A stretch of DNA of 64,000 nucleotides from Enterovibrio norvegicus_B (GTDB taxonomy: Bacteria > Pseudomonadota > Gammaproteobacteria > Enterobacterales > Vibrionaceae). The stretch covers positions 248,001-312,000 of the forward strand of contig NZ_MDAG01000057.1 in assembly GCF_002876705.1 (NCBI RefSeq), read 5' to 3'. A program made the translations under genes and the position numbers. How positions within the stretch are numbered: the stretch's first letter is position 1; each line of letters starts with the position of its first letter. Below, in pieces: positions 9,001-14,397 of the stretch. The notes beneath the pieces are model-generated. The model had not been told where the DNA came from and did no database searches. It worked only from the letters and a program-made list of their open reading frames with translations.

Positions 9001-11370
9001 CTCTCCAATCTGACGAATCTGTCTGAAATTGCGCTGGTGCCGCCGAAAGACTTCAGCGGGACAGTAGACGTCATTTTGACTATCTACACCAAAGAAGCGG
9101 GACTGAACTTCGTTGTTGGCGAAAGCCAAGACCTCACGCTTACTGTGATCCCTGAGGGGGATGGCGCAACAGCGAGTGTCGTTTCGACGGCTTCAACAGT
9201 GGAAGACACGGCGGTAACGCTTGAGATGGAAATTAATGCCATCGATGCAAATCCGAGCTTGAGCACGGCAGGTCAACCTGCTGGTGTGAGCTTTACTGAG
9301 AATGGTCCTGAGACTTTATTGATCACTGTTTCGGGCATTCCTGAAGGCGGTAAGATCATCCTTCCTGATGGTGTGATAGGCACTGTGACGCCAGAAACAT
9401 CTGACGGTGGCGATGTCGTGGTGATGGTTGATGATACTAGTCTTAATGACCTGACGTTCTTACCGCCACCGGACGCAAACGGTGAGTTTGTGCTGGATCT
9501 GGCGATTCAAACCTCAGACAACGGCCAAGTCTCTGCTGACGTTGTGAACAAACAAGTGACGGTGTCAGTCTCTGCAGTGAATGACGCACCCGTAAACATC
9601 ATTGCGGACAGCTATGAAGCGGAAGAAGACACCATTCTTACCATCACAGATCTTCAAGTCAGCGATGTTGATGTAGCCGAAGGTACGTCGATTGTTGCCG
9701 TTGAACTTGTGGTAGGTGCCGGCAATGTACTTGACCTTGTTGGTGATACGACAGGCATTGATGTAACAGGACAAGGTACGAATACCATTACGCTTGAAGG
9801 CGACATTGATGCTATCAATGCGTTGCTTGCTGCTGGCGTGACGTACGAGTTTGCGGGTGAAAACACCTCAGGCTCGGACGAAATCCAAATGACGACGCGT
9901 GACCGCGGTAACTTCGGTACGGGCGGCCAGAAATTCGACCGAGATACGGTTGATATCATCGTCGCACCGAAAGCAGATTTACCGGAACTGACATCTGCAG
10001 CGCAACTGGCATCCATGCGCGCAGCAACGGGTGCATTAATGCCATTACTTGGCCTAATGGCCAGTGTGGTTGACCCCATTGCTGATGAGTTCTCCGTGAC
10101 ATTCAGTGGCCTAGGCACTGTTGGTCAAGTGGTCGATAGCACTGGCACGCCAGTGGGCACCGATAACGGTGACGGAACGTGGACGTTTGACCAAGGCACA
10201 CTCGCGATGACCGACCTGTCGACGCTTTACCTCACGTTTAGCGGCCAGCCAACGGGTGACGTGACAATTACAGCACTGTCTGATGTGGGCGACGGTGAAC
10301 CGCTGTCATCAACCATTACAGTCAATGTCGATGTCGTGGATACGGCGGCTGATGCTGTGTTGAACGATACAGATAATAGCAATGCTGACCTTGTGATTGA
10401 TGGCACAGCCAATACCACGGTATATGGTGGTGCAGCTGACGACATCCTTGTCGGTGGACTAGGCGAAGACATCCTTGTTGGTGGCGCGGGTGATGATGAG
10501 CTGTGGGGCGGAGAGCGCAACGGCACGGGTGATGGTGAGAAAGACACCTTCGCGTGGGAGTCGGGCGACTTTGGTACCGCAGCGGCACCAGCAACTGACA
10601 CCATCAAAGACTTTGAAACTGGCGTTGATGTTATCGACATTTCTGCCGCATTCGCAGCAGATGGGATCTTCACCTTTACGGAATTGGCGAATCGTCTCGA
10701 CATTCAAACCGTTGATGGCAATACACGCATTCAAGTGTTGGATGAATCAAGCAGCCCGATTCAAAACATCATTGTTGAAGGCAAAACGCTCGATAACTTG
10801 CTAGGTATGGATGCGACGACCTTGACGCAAGATGAAGTGCTTGAATCCATGTTAATGGCAGGTCAACTTGTCGTGTTCGATTCATCGGCCACGCAGTTTG
10901 GTACTGAAGCTGATGATGCCTTGGTGGCAAACCCAGCAGGTGAACGTGTTTTTGCGGGTGATGGCAATGACACCATAGAAGCAGGACTTGGTGATGACAT
11001 TCTTGTCGGCGGAGAAGGTGATGATGTGTATACCTGGACTGCGTCTAGCGTTAGCACAACGTCAAACACTGATACCATCGCTGACTTTGAATTGGGTGAC
11101 AGTGTCACGGGTGACAAACTTGATGTTTCAGCACTTCTGCCGGATACGGTGGATAGCTCATCCAGTATTGCAGAGCTTCTCGATTACATTCGTCCTGAAA
11201 TGACAGACGATGGATTGACCTTGCACGTTTCGCAAACAGCGGGCGGCACAGAGGTACAAGACATCGTGCTGCACAATGTTGGCTTCACCGAGCTGGGTCT
11301 CGACTCAGGGGCCACAGGCACGCAAATCCTTGATGAACTGCTTCAGCAGCAAGCGTTGAAACTCGATTAA
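1..11370 (+). CDS. Giant RTX/T1SS-143-type adhesin, 5'-truncated by window edge
   Basis: The frame is open from base 1, so the true start lies upstream; about 3789 residues are visible. The N-terminal part seen here (through about residue 70) resembles the retention module of LapA-like adhesins, with a DPTELFEEAAAG segment followed by a short serine/glycine stretch. Two tandem units of about 820 residues follow, each built from blocks that end in DxDGD...VTDDxPRTEG-like strings (T1SS-143 type). Further Ig/cadherin-like modules carry DTDGSETL and VDGSETL motifs. The C-terminus has RTX glycine/aspartate nonapeptides (about nt 10426-10512 and 10954-11025) and the type I secretion target region of the VC_A0849 subclass. 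Such proteins are exported by an ABC-type T1SS and hold cells to surfaces or to each other in biofilms. No lectin, vWA or ice-binding ligand domain is evident. The family is clear; the ligand is unknown. Confidence 0.93.
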   Translation, partial: QIQAYFNGEVLDSDLPLNLDVAQLQELILQGVDPTELFEEAAAGEAAEGSSNAGFVVIEYLNASTLAEAGFDTTGPSGDSNIIPDFFGDDDNRNDGGNDGGDTTPPVPPPHVDGAGGQRISLSVDEGDLDNSPYGTPITAAFTIEAGTEALNPRTLQIAPSALAQFETELSTITSGGEPVVFTRSSTASGDTGTFTLVGTVDGEVVITLTVTATQDGDDLAVSATLEQSAPLDHLSGSGTYIEINGDAITIDLPLQVADSSGDLLQEPAQIQLVSNDGAAPVVGNASIEIEEPQNNPVSEKRESTTEGIDLGSDNIAKIEFDDTQAKLAFDGVTSHDQETWVDTSVDGVVTLRVVGSDEVVLEISLKAPSAPGETAAYEVTQFLPIDQDEDVVGDGNFEQSTFTLPFKVYDNDGDVSNDSEVTFTIKDGVPTTGGERLNAAGDPEDFLSIDESGSSQDTSERNSATGSFDIEAASDKLMPDTLSIEDFASLQTELMELQNNAGENVDDVSLVESTDASGNRVLTITASIGGEPALEFVFTATQAAGAIDVTVETAFHQYTPLIHPQDPDAAQQSGYVTADDNTITIKIPVQIQDSDGNSLINPDTTFDPSAPDHQGRVVTFEVTDNATATVTETTVDDITVDESGIDSSATSHQGSQASGTLNIDDTNDSGDPNSLDVHDGTGDTLEDFNFETDYVTYPDGQPVESGGFPVRMEQRPEGDTFPKTYYGVADDNSGDLRDVYKVVLASDGTFSFELLAGLDHAEGDGINTLTFNLTAFATDADGDVASKITVPITVTDDIPRTEGNLAIDIDDLDVGAISINVFEITDPSQNPGIEDLQGADSDTLITRIFNGEEWVDVSTRRESEIDIFSEADPSIHIGTVVIDPTTDPVGQITFTLADEEFTGSIDQSLRYEVTDGDGDKVEGSISLIIDVDAAGGQKVSLTVNEGDLDDATYSEASSSTFAIEAGTERLVPGSLQIAPSALALFESELATITAGGEPVVFTHSVEGDDVGTFTLVGKVGDEVVVTLTVVAEQDGNSLSVTATLDQTAPLDHSSGTGTYVNIDGDQLTINLPLQVEDTTGELMLAPAEITMVSNDGAPPSVDDVAIEIQEPQLDATDPVVSSTSDGVDLGSDEISKIVFDATAAESAFDGITSNGEETYVDTSVEGVLTLRVTGTDEAVLEIAMKAPESSGDDVSYEVKQFLPFDQNEDVSGDGNFEQSTFNLPFTVFDADGDESNSAEVSITIKDGVPTTGGEQLDGSGNPVDILELNENVTTQNASESNSATGSFDLIATSDKLVPDTLSIEDFASLQTELMELQNNEGENVDSVTLVESVDGDGNRVLTVAASVGGETVLEFVFTATQAADSLDVTVETAFHQYAPLNHPQDPDAAQQEGDVTANGDVISIKIPVQILDTDGNSLINPDSTYDPSAPDTQGRIVTFEIKDDQVDTAEESTADTLTVNESSIDGSATSHQGSQASGNLNIDDTNDSGNPNNLDTNDGAGDTLKDFNFETDFVTYPDGQPVLSGDFPVRMEQRPEGDTFPKTYVGFADDNSGDARDVFTVVLESDGSFSFELLAGLDHAEGDGINTLSFNLTAFATDADGDVVSQITVPITVTDDVPRTEGNLAIEIGDLVGTPATVSLDVFEITDPSQNPGIEDLQGADSSTLITRLFNGIEWVDVSTRRDSEIEIYSETDNSIQIGTVEIDPRTDPVGQITFTSTDSNVIGSVDQNILFEVTDADGDVVEGSIALTIEDQTPTIVVNPSASGEQQEISGVEDQGQDNTDTEADGVTPANGIAINMQLSVGDNDLGEALEENGSLVLNGEVTLATRDAAGDIGGTFYFNGTAITPDGDGNIVFDSTMFEAVDGSDPVTFNLVGITFVPDPDYSSYDDTDLIEFDVELEVNGHDPVFTSSPMQINIDGIADTPSITLIGDAADGVFEIQEDHNPFDPFNPEPFRLGDLVSTELQDTDGSETLRLEITLSPDVGELRGGRIVLEDGVWKLADPSLLSGVSFTPDENFSGDITVTVKAISTESDPASVDTAETDTSFIIRVEPVADDARLTTRRVFGTEDAGNADPDIAEGNTAIALGSAITLQSLEDTDGSEELFVRIFDIPDGAVLQLNDGTTITPLTDTDRVSIDDLDKLEIVPPVHSNENFTLQVEGIVVDTATGSADSERIISAEPIDVVITGVADVPVFDVNNPGTDAGEWAFDTDTGVVSTTVPEDGLAGDGLVAVDFNLVSGENALSPSDTSESLSLIISNLPEGLSFVQIDGSGAETEVEITFAGWVTNDAGESVQSYVIDHSAFADGNVYIKLPPNLTEDIKIDARLVATENDGDEAVLDTAIEIKIDTPQIDAEDYVESTSIGKEDEWVDINWKPDLSIAGIDESNAQGAEEIVVGAVISGFEATDSVQLVKGTDVITLTPTGGTIVISEAQITDGYQLQVKRAENSDVDLTLNTVVTVRQTDFEDPSIFTEKDIEGVVNIDIEAKVEDDGLLTFVDSAGNSTSTLSTETNGVLELKNAIRYDELDLSSDEVPIKVVITDLAEGFYVTNSLYDGNGGWILNDPDDFSIVAPENSSGTTTFTMTALVVDEGDNNEEDVSLPVQVSSNTITLTYQNDTDTGNIAQVITVPTDPVVATGDEDNPISLQSLGEALNVTWPATGDTEFDQVSFIIKGEDLPVGAVVGGANYHVETDIYVFDPPGMQSSGNPYPDGFDLSELTITAPDDFAGELQIPISIVNVDSSSGNTSTSDVIVELHVNPLADVLPPAGAEQPSDNSTDYSFSLTVKETQGLDENQQPVTGTATEEVVAGEALEDGLVILSIAGALADEDAVNGEETISNAVLTVDDSMGKFVLPDGTESTTISMAGIDITDIKFKPAPDFSGEVTIDASLTITDTATIDGAQVSDSRDVTTSFSFDVTPVNDTVTITQDGVELADGEVIEVEGTEDVSGGISLASIGASFSDVDGSETLASVIVSNVPEGFTLNVPASNAGEGQWVIAAEDLSNLTNLSEIALVPPKDFSGTVDVILTIYTKEAGLNFVVGESQDLTLTVIPEGDGATASVVSTASTVEDTAVTLEMEINAIDANPSLSTAGQPAGVSFTENGPETLLITVSGIPEGGKIILPDGVIGTVTPETSDGGDVVVMVDDTSLNDLTFLPPPDANGEFVLDLAIQTSDNGQVSADVVNKQVTVSVSAVNDAPVNIIADSYEAEEDTILTITDLQVSDVDVAEGTSIVAVELVVGAGNVLDLVGDTTGIDVTGQGTNTITLEGDIDAINALLAAGVTYEFAGENTSGSDEIQMTTRDRGNFGTGGQKFDRDTVDIIVAPKADLPELTSAAQLASMRAATGALMPLLGLMASVVDPIADEFSVTFSGLGTVGQVVDSTGTPVGTDNGDGTWTFDQGTLAMTDLSTLYLTFSGQPTGDVTITALSDVGDGEPLSSTITVNVDVVDTAADAVLNDTDNSNADLVIDGTANTTVYGGAADDILVGGLGEDILVGGAGDDELWGGERNGTGDGEKDTFAWESGDFGTAAAPATDTIKDFETGVDVIDISAAFAADGIFTFTELANRLDIQTVDGNTRIQVLDESSSPIQNIIVEGKTLDNLLGMDATTLTQDEVLESMLMAGQLVVFDSSATQFGTEADDALVANPAGERVFAGDGNDTIEAGLGDDILVGGEGDDVYTWTASSVSTTSNTDTIADFELGDSVTGDKLDVSALLPDTVDSSSSIAELLDYIRPEMTDDGLTLHVSQTAGGTEVQDIVLHNVGFTELGLDSGATGTQILDELLQQQALKLD
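121..132 (+). other. Predicted LapG-type Ala-Ala cleavage motif (AAAG) in the adhesin
   Basis: The codons gca gca gcc ggt encode A-A-A-G directly after DPTELFEE and before a small-residue stretch. In LapA-family adhesins the periplasmic protease LapG cuts between two alanines in a (T/A/P)AAG context, releasing the adhesin when c-di-GMP is low. Position and flanking sequence match that pattern. lapG and lapD are not in this window, so cleavage is inferred. Confidence 0.6.
346..5262 (+). repeat. Two tandem 2460-bp units (about 820 aa each) inside the adhesin
   Basis: Unit 1 begins at nt 346 with GGQRISLSVDEGDL and unit 2 at nt 2806 with GGQKVSLTVNEGDL, an offset of 2460 bp. Unit 2 ends near nt 5262. 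The two run in parallel throughout: DGVPTTGGE at about 1286 and 3746, SHQGSQASG at about 1957 and 4417, and the string from NPGIEDLQGAD at about 2491 and 4951. The copies differ mainly at synonymous or conservative positions, so this is an established duplication kept under coding selection rather than a very recent one. Confidence 0.9.
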
Positions 11371-11403
11371 TGTTCGTAGTGACAAATTAAATGTCATGAT
11401 ATG

Positions 11404-11435
11404 AAAAGCACTGCACTCTTGCGGTGCTTTTTCTT
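11404..11435 (+). terminator. Rho-independent terminator of the adhesin gene
   Basis: An AAAAGCAC / GTGCTTTT stem is followed by a short T-rich tail, 34 bases after the adhesin stop codon. Confidence 0.75.
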
Positions 11436-11499
11436 ACCGCTGCTGTTCGTTTACTGTCGGCGGCGCTATATTGAAGAAAATCAATAAGACAGTTGAACC

Positions 11500-12255
11500 A
11501 TGAAAACCTTATTTGCTCACCGAGGTATGTCCTCTCTCGCACCAGAAAACACGTTAGCCGCATTCTCTCTTGCCCCTCAATATGGACTTGATTGGATTGA
11601 GTGTGATGTCGATATTCTTGCAGACGGCACCATTGTCGTCAGCCATGACGATACCTTGGATCGTTGCACTGACCGCCCTGGCAGTCTTTATGATTTAACA
11701 CGAGAAGACCTGCAAGATATCGATGCGGGCAGTTGGTTTGCTGATGAATTTATAGGGGAGCCACTTCCGACATTCGCTGACTTCATCGCTTTGGTGAATA
11801 CCCTCAAGATCAACGTTAACGTCGAAATCAAATCGTGTACCGCAGGGTGGGAGATGTCAGAAAAGCTGATTGATGGCGTGCTGTCTGAATTGAAGAACCT
11901 GAACAAAACCAGCGACCTTCTCGTGTCGTGTTTCAACCCGCTTGTACTGGCGGAATTCAAACGTCGCAGCCCACACACTAATGTGGCGTGCTTGTTCTCT
12001 CGAGAAATGTTGTTAGAAGGGGATTGGCTCTCTGTTTTGCAAGCGTGTAAAGCGGATGCCATCAACGTTGATAACGAAGGGCTGATGAAAGAACAGGTTA
12101 TTGAAATGAAAAGCCATGGCTATGCCGTGAACGTGTATACCGTGAACCATTTAGGGCGCGCAAATCAGCTCTTTAATTGGGGCGTTGATGGTGTTTTCAC
12201 CGACGTTGGTCAGAATTTCCCTTCCCGATACAGACACCTGAATAAAAACAAATAG
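11500..12255 (+). CDS. Glycerophosphodiester phosphodiesterase (GDPD/UgpQ-like)
   Basis: This 251-residue protein has the GDPD fold signature: HRG at residues 7-9 followed by APENT, then ECDV (about residues 38-41) and HDDTLDR (about 51-57). These supply the His, Glu and Asp residues of the metal site. It hydrolyses glycerophosphodiesters such as glycerophosphocholine or glycerophosphoethanolamine to glycerol-3-phosphate and the free alcohol. There is no signal peptide and the length matches cytosolic UgpQ (about 247 aa) rather than periplasmic GlpQ (about 358 aa). It stands alone between the adhesin terminator and dps, without ugp transporter genes nearby, so its substrate source is unclear. 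Confidence 0.88.
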   Translation: MKTLFAHRGMSSLAPENTLAAFSLAPQYGLDWIECDVDILADGTIVVSHDDTLDRCTDRPGSLYDLTREDLQDIDAGSWFADEFIGEPLPTFADFIALVNTLKINVNVEIKSCTAGWEMSEKLIDGVLSELKNLNKTSDLLVSCFNPLVLAEFKRRSPHTNVACLFSREMLLEGDWLSVLQACKADAINVDNEGLMKEQVIEMKSHGYAVNVYTVNHLGRANQLFNWGVDGVFTDVGQNFPSRYRHLNKNK

Positions 12256-12278
12256 CGAAAAAATCATGATCGATAGGT

Positions 12279-12313
12279 GGTGCTTATTGCATTGATAATG
12301 AGCACCCATTATC
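12279..12313. promoter_or_regulatory. Overlapping dyads upstream of dps; possible Fur-like operator
   Basis: Two inverted repeats overlap. GGTGCTTATT (12279-12288) pairs with AATGAGCACC (12297-12306). GATAATG (12294-12300) pairs exactly with CATTATC (12307-12313) across 6 bases. The second resembles the Fur consensus arms but with 6 rather than 5 central bases. It lies about 80 bases before the dps start. It could be an iron/stress operator or the hairpin of a weak terminator for the upstream gene, although no T-run follows. Confidence 0.3.
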
Positions 12314-12393
12314 CCTCCAGCCACCATTGCCGTAATCTAACCCCATAAACAAAGAGGACATTGAGCCTCAGACTAATACCAAGGGGAAAGACC

Positions 12394-12867
12394 ATGACAA
12401 CCATTAACATTGGTATCAACGAGCAAGACAGATTGGCAATTGCACAAGGGTTGAAGCATCTACTGGCGGATTCTTATACCTTGTATTTGCAAACTCACAA
12501 TTTCCACTGGAACGTCACGGGTAAGCAATTCCGCGATTTGCACACCATGTTTGAAGAACACTACAACGCATTGGCGTTAGCGGTGGATGACATTGCAGAG
12601 CGGATTCGTACCTTGGGTGTTGCGGCTCCTGGCACATACAAAGCGTTTGCTGAATTGAGTGCGATTGAAGAAGTTGATGGTGTGCCGAGTGCAGATGACA
12701 TGATTGATATTCTGACGCGCGGTCATGAGCAAGTGGTGCGCACAGCACGTGATGTTCTCAAACTCGCACAACAAGCGGACGATGAATCCTCTGCATCTTT
12801 GGTTTCTGATCGTATGCGTGAGCACGAAAAAACAGCATGGATGTTGCGCGCATTGCGCGAAGTGTAA
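12394..12867 (+). CDS. dps: Dps-family DNA-protecting ferritin-like protein
   Basis: The product is 157 residues. The ATG at 12394 is chosen because AAGGGGAAAG lies just upstream; an in-frame upstream TTG would add 11 unlikely residues. The ferroxidase signature HNFHWNVTG followed by DLHTMFEEHY and AVDDIAERIR carries the His, Asp and Glu residues that form the inter-subunit iron site of Dps dodecamers. The protein oxidises Fe(II) with peroxide, stores iron and shields DNA in starvation or oxidative stress. A strong bidirectional terminator follows. The dyads upstream may be its regulatory site. Confidence 0.93.
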   Translation: MTTINIGINEQDRLAIAQGLKHLLADSYTLYLQTHNFHWNVTGKQFRDLHTMFEEHYNALALAVDDIAERIRTLGVAAPGTYKAFAELSAIEEVDGVPSADDMIDILTRGHEQVVRTARDVLKLAQQADDESSASLVSDRMREHEKTAWMLRALREV

Positions 12868-12907
12868 ACGCGGTAGCCAATATCACTGTTCATCACCTTA
12901 AAAAAAC

Positions 12908-12930
12908 AAAACCGCCGAAGGGCGGTTTTT
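12908..12930. terminator. Bidirectional terminator between dps and the DUF1353 gene
   Basis: The stem AAAACCGCC / GGCGGTTTT has a GAAG loop, with a T-run on the plus side and T-rich sequence (complement of AAAAAAC) on the minus side. It serves the two convergent genes. Confidence 0.9.
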
Positions 12931-12973
12931 GTATTGTGTCATGGCATTTTATTGATGAAACGTTTTATTTCGC

Positions 12974-13444
12974 TCATGAGCTACCTGTGTTTTCGACACG
13001 GTCAATAATGGCTTGTGGGAATTGATACCTGTCTTTGTTCTCTCGGTTACGAACAAGCCGATAGAGTTTCTCCAAGTAATCCAGATCCTCTTTGTCGTTT
13101 TCCCAAAAAAAACGTCCTGCTGCTTTTACTGCTCCCCACATCAAATTCGCACGAAGATTATCAACGCCGTTGTCACGCAACAATCGATAGAAGATGTCAT
13201 CGACAAGCTCGATCTCCACTTGGTGATTGTAATACAGCCAGTCGTGTACCAATGCGGGCATCATGACGTCAGGATGAAACGGGGTGAATGTTGCTTGCCA
13301 TGCAGGGGCTGGGATGCTCGCGCCATCATAACGAAAGTACTTAGGTACAACGATATCAACGCCTTCGGTGACTATTTCAAAATCCCAAGTGAGTTCATAT
13401 TTATTAACGATGGCATTTGGGAATAACTTTGGCTGTTTCAGCAT
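12974..13444 (-). CDS. DUF1353 family protein
   Basis: The 156-residue product matches DUF1353. Its hallmarks are YFRYDGASIPAPAW (about residues 37-50) and a PALVHDWLYY segment, the latter reminiscent of a catalytic or metal-binding HDW core. The start at 13444 is supported by GGAGG six bases upstream; longer in-frame starts lack a ribosome site. The family is common in phages and proteobacteria, and a lysis or envelope role has been proposed but not shown. It is convergent with dps and has no operon partner, so function is left open. Confidence 0.8.
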   Translation of the reverse strand: MLKQPKLFPNAIVNKYELTWDFEIVTEGVDIVVPKYFRYDGASIPAPAWQATFTPFHPDVMMPALVHDWLYYNHQVEIELVDDIFYRLLRDNGVDNLRANLMWGAVKAAGRFFWENDKEDLDYLEKLYRLVRNRENKDRYQFPQAIIDRVENTGSS

Positions 13445-13681
13445 GCAAGGCCTCCAATTATCATTTTTACCCAATTTATATTTAAAGTGGACACTAAAAA
13501 TAAGACTAGTTGAAGCCATGGAATTGTCTGAAAGTAGGGGGCTTTCCTTAGTGGAGTCTGTAAAACGCTGCGTTTGTTTCAACTTTGTTATGCAGGTGCG
13601 AAATTAAACAATCACAGCGTCGGTGTCGCGCACGATAAAAGCATTGATCGTTCAAAGACTTTCGAGAGTGCAGGGGAAGGG

Positions 13682-13704
13682 ATGTCGGGCAGAATACCCG
13701 ACAT
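13682..13704. repeat. Perfect 8-bp inverted repeat downstream of the cupredoxin gene
   Basis: ATGTCGGG and CCCGACAT flank a 7-base loop, 33 bases beyond the cupredoxin stop. No T-run follows on either strand, so it is a 3'-end hairpin or a weak, possibly Rho-assisted terminator. The rest of 13445-13736 shows nothing else I can support. Confidence 0.5.
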
Positions 13705-13736
13705 GATGTTAATGACGGCTTTAGAGCGCGAGAGAG

Positions 13737-14315
13737 CTAGAGCGTTAGGCTCTTAACCATGCCCGCTTCCGCATGCCCCGGGATATTGCAGGCAAACTCT
13801 ACGTTAGTATCACCATGAAAATGCCACAGTAATTGTTTGGCTTTCCCAGGTTTAACGGTCACGGTGCTGCCCGAATCATGATCGTGGTGACTGGTCATGG
13901 TGCGCATCATTTCTCGGTGTTCCAGTTGCTCTGAAATGGAACCGATGGCGAACTCGTGATCGATTTTCCCGACATTCATGACAACAAACTGCACGACATC
14001 ATTGGGCTCAATGGTGACCTCTTTTTTAAAGTTAATGCGCATGTCATCACTCAACAGTACGTGAACCACTTTGTCTGGTTTCGCGCCGTTTGCAGGCATG
14101 CCAACGGCCGACATGCCGTCCATGTTCATCATGCTGGAATGATCCATTTTCGTGTTGTCTACTTTCCCATGGTCCATTTTTGTATCTCCCATGTCGCCAT
14201 GATTCATTTTACTGTGGTCCATCTTGCTATGATCCATCTTGCTATGGTCCATTTCAGTGGCGGCAATGGGCGTGGTAAGAAGTGCAAGTGTGAGTGCCAA
14301 TAGTGTTTTTTTCAT
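13737..14315 (-). CDS. Periplasmic cupredoxin with Met/His pentapeptide repeats
   Basis: The 192-residue product starts at 14315 (GGAAG upstream) with a signal peptide ending near AAT (residue 20). Residues 22-61 are about eight copies of a five-residue MDHSK-type repeat, rich in Met and His and suited to Cu(I)/Ag(I) binding. From about residue 80 a plastocyanin/azurin-like cupredoxin domain follows. The likely type-1 copper ligands are H120 (KIDHEF), C176 (FACNIPGH), H181 and M186. A His-rich loop (HHDHD, 143-147) adds more ligands. It is the last gene after cusA, 82 bases away and separated by a hairpin, so it is probably part of the copper-induced transcript. It likely acts as a periplasmic copper carrier or sink that hands metal to the efflux pump. 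Exact partner unknown. Confidence 0.88.
   Translation of the reverse strand: MKKTLLALTLALLTTPIAATEMDHSKMDHSKMDHSKMNHGDMGDTKMDHGKVDNTKMDHSSMMNMDGMSAVGMPANGAKPDKVVHVLLSDDMRINFKKEVTIEPNDVVQFVVMNVGKIDHEFAIGSISEQLEHREMMRTMTSHHDHDSGSTVTVKPGKAKQLLWHFHGDTNVEFACNIPGHAEAGMVKSLTL
14133..14252 (-). repeat. 15-bp coding repeat for MDHSK-type pentapeptides
   Basis: About eight imperfect 15-bp units encode residues 22-61 of the cupredoxin. The first three units are almost identical (MDHSK) and the later ones diverge (MNHGD, MGDTK, MDHGK, VDNTK, MDHSS). Such in-frame repeats can gain or lose units without breaking the frame. Confidence 0.8.
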
Positions 14316-14357
14316 GGGGTCTTCCTTTTGTGTTTTTATGACCTCACCGCGTTGTGA

Positions 14358-14381
14358 ATGGCATGCCGGAAAGCATGCCAT
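14358..14381 (-). repeat. Perfect 9-bp hairpin between cusA and the cupredoxin gene
   Basis: ATGGCATGC and GCATGCCAT flank six bases in the 82-base gap. No T-run follows on the minus strand, so it is more likely an mRNA-stability or processing hairpin that sets different levels for pump and cupredoxin than a full terminator. Confidence 0.55.
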
Positions 14382-14397
14382 CGCGATGATTGGTTTG

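Noticed and set aside
399..10703. Many antisense reading frames of 60-310 codons across the adhesin
   Set aside because: They run opposite a single 3.8-kilocodon coding frame, are low-complexity Ser/Thr or His/Arg translations of its repeats, and have no ribosome sites.
13574..13756. 60-codon plus-strand frame between DUF1353 and cupredoxin genes
   Set aside because: No ribosome site, no family resemblance, and it runs into the antisense of the cupredoxin gene.
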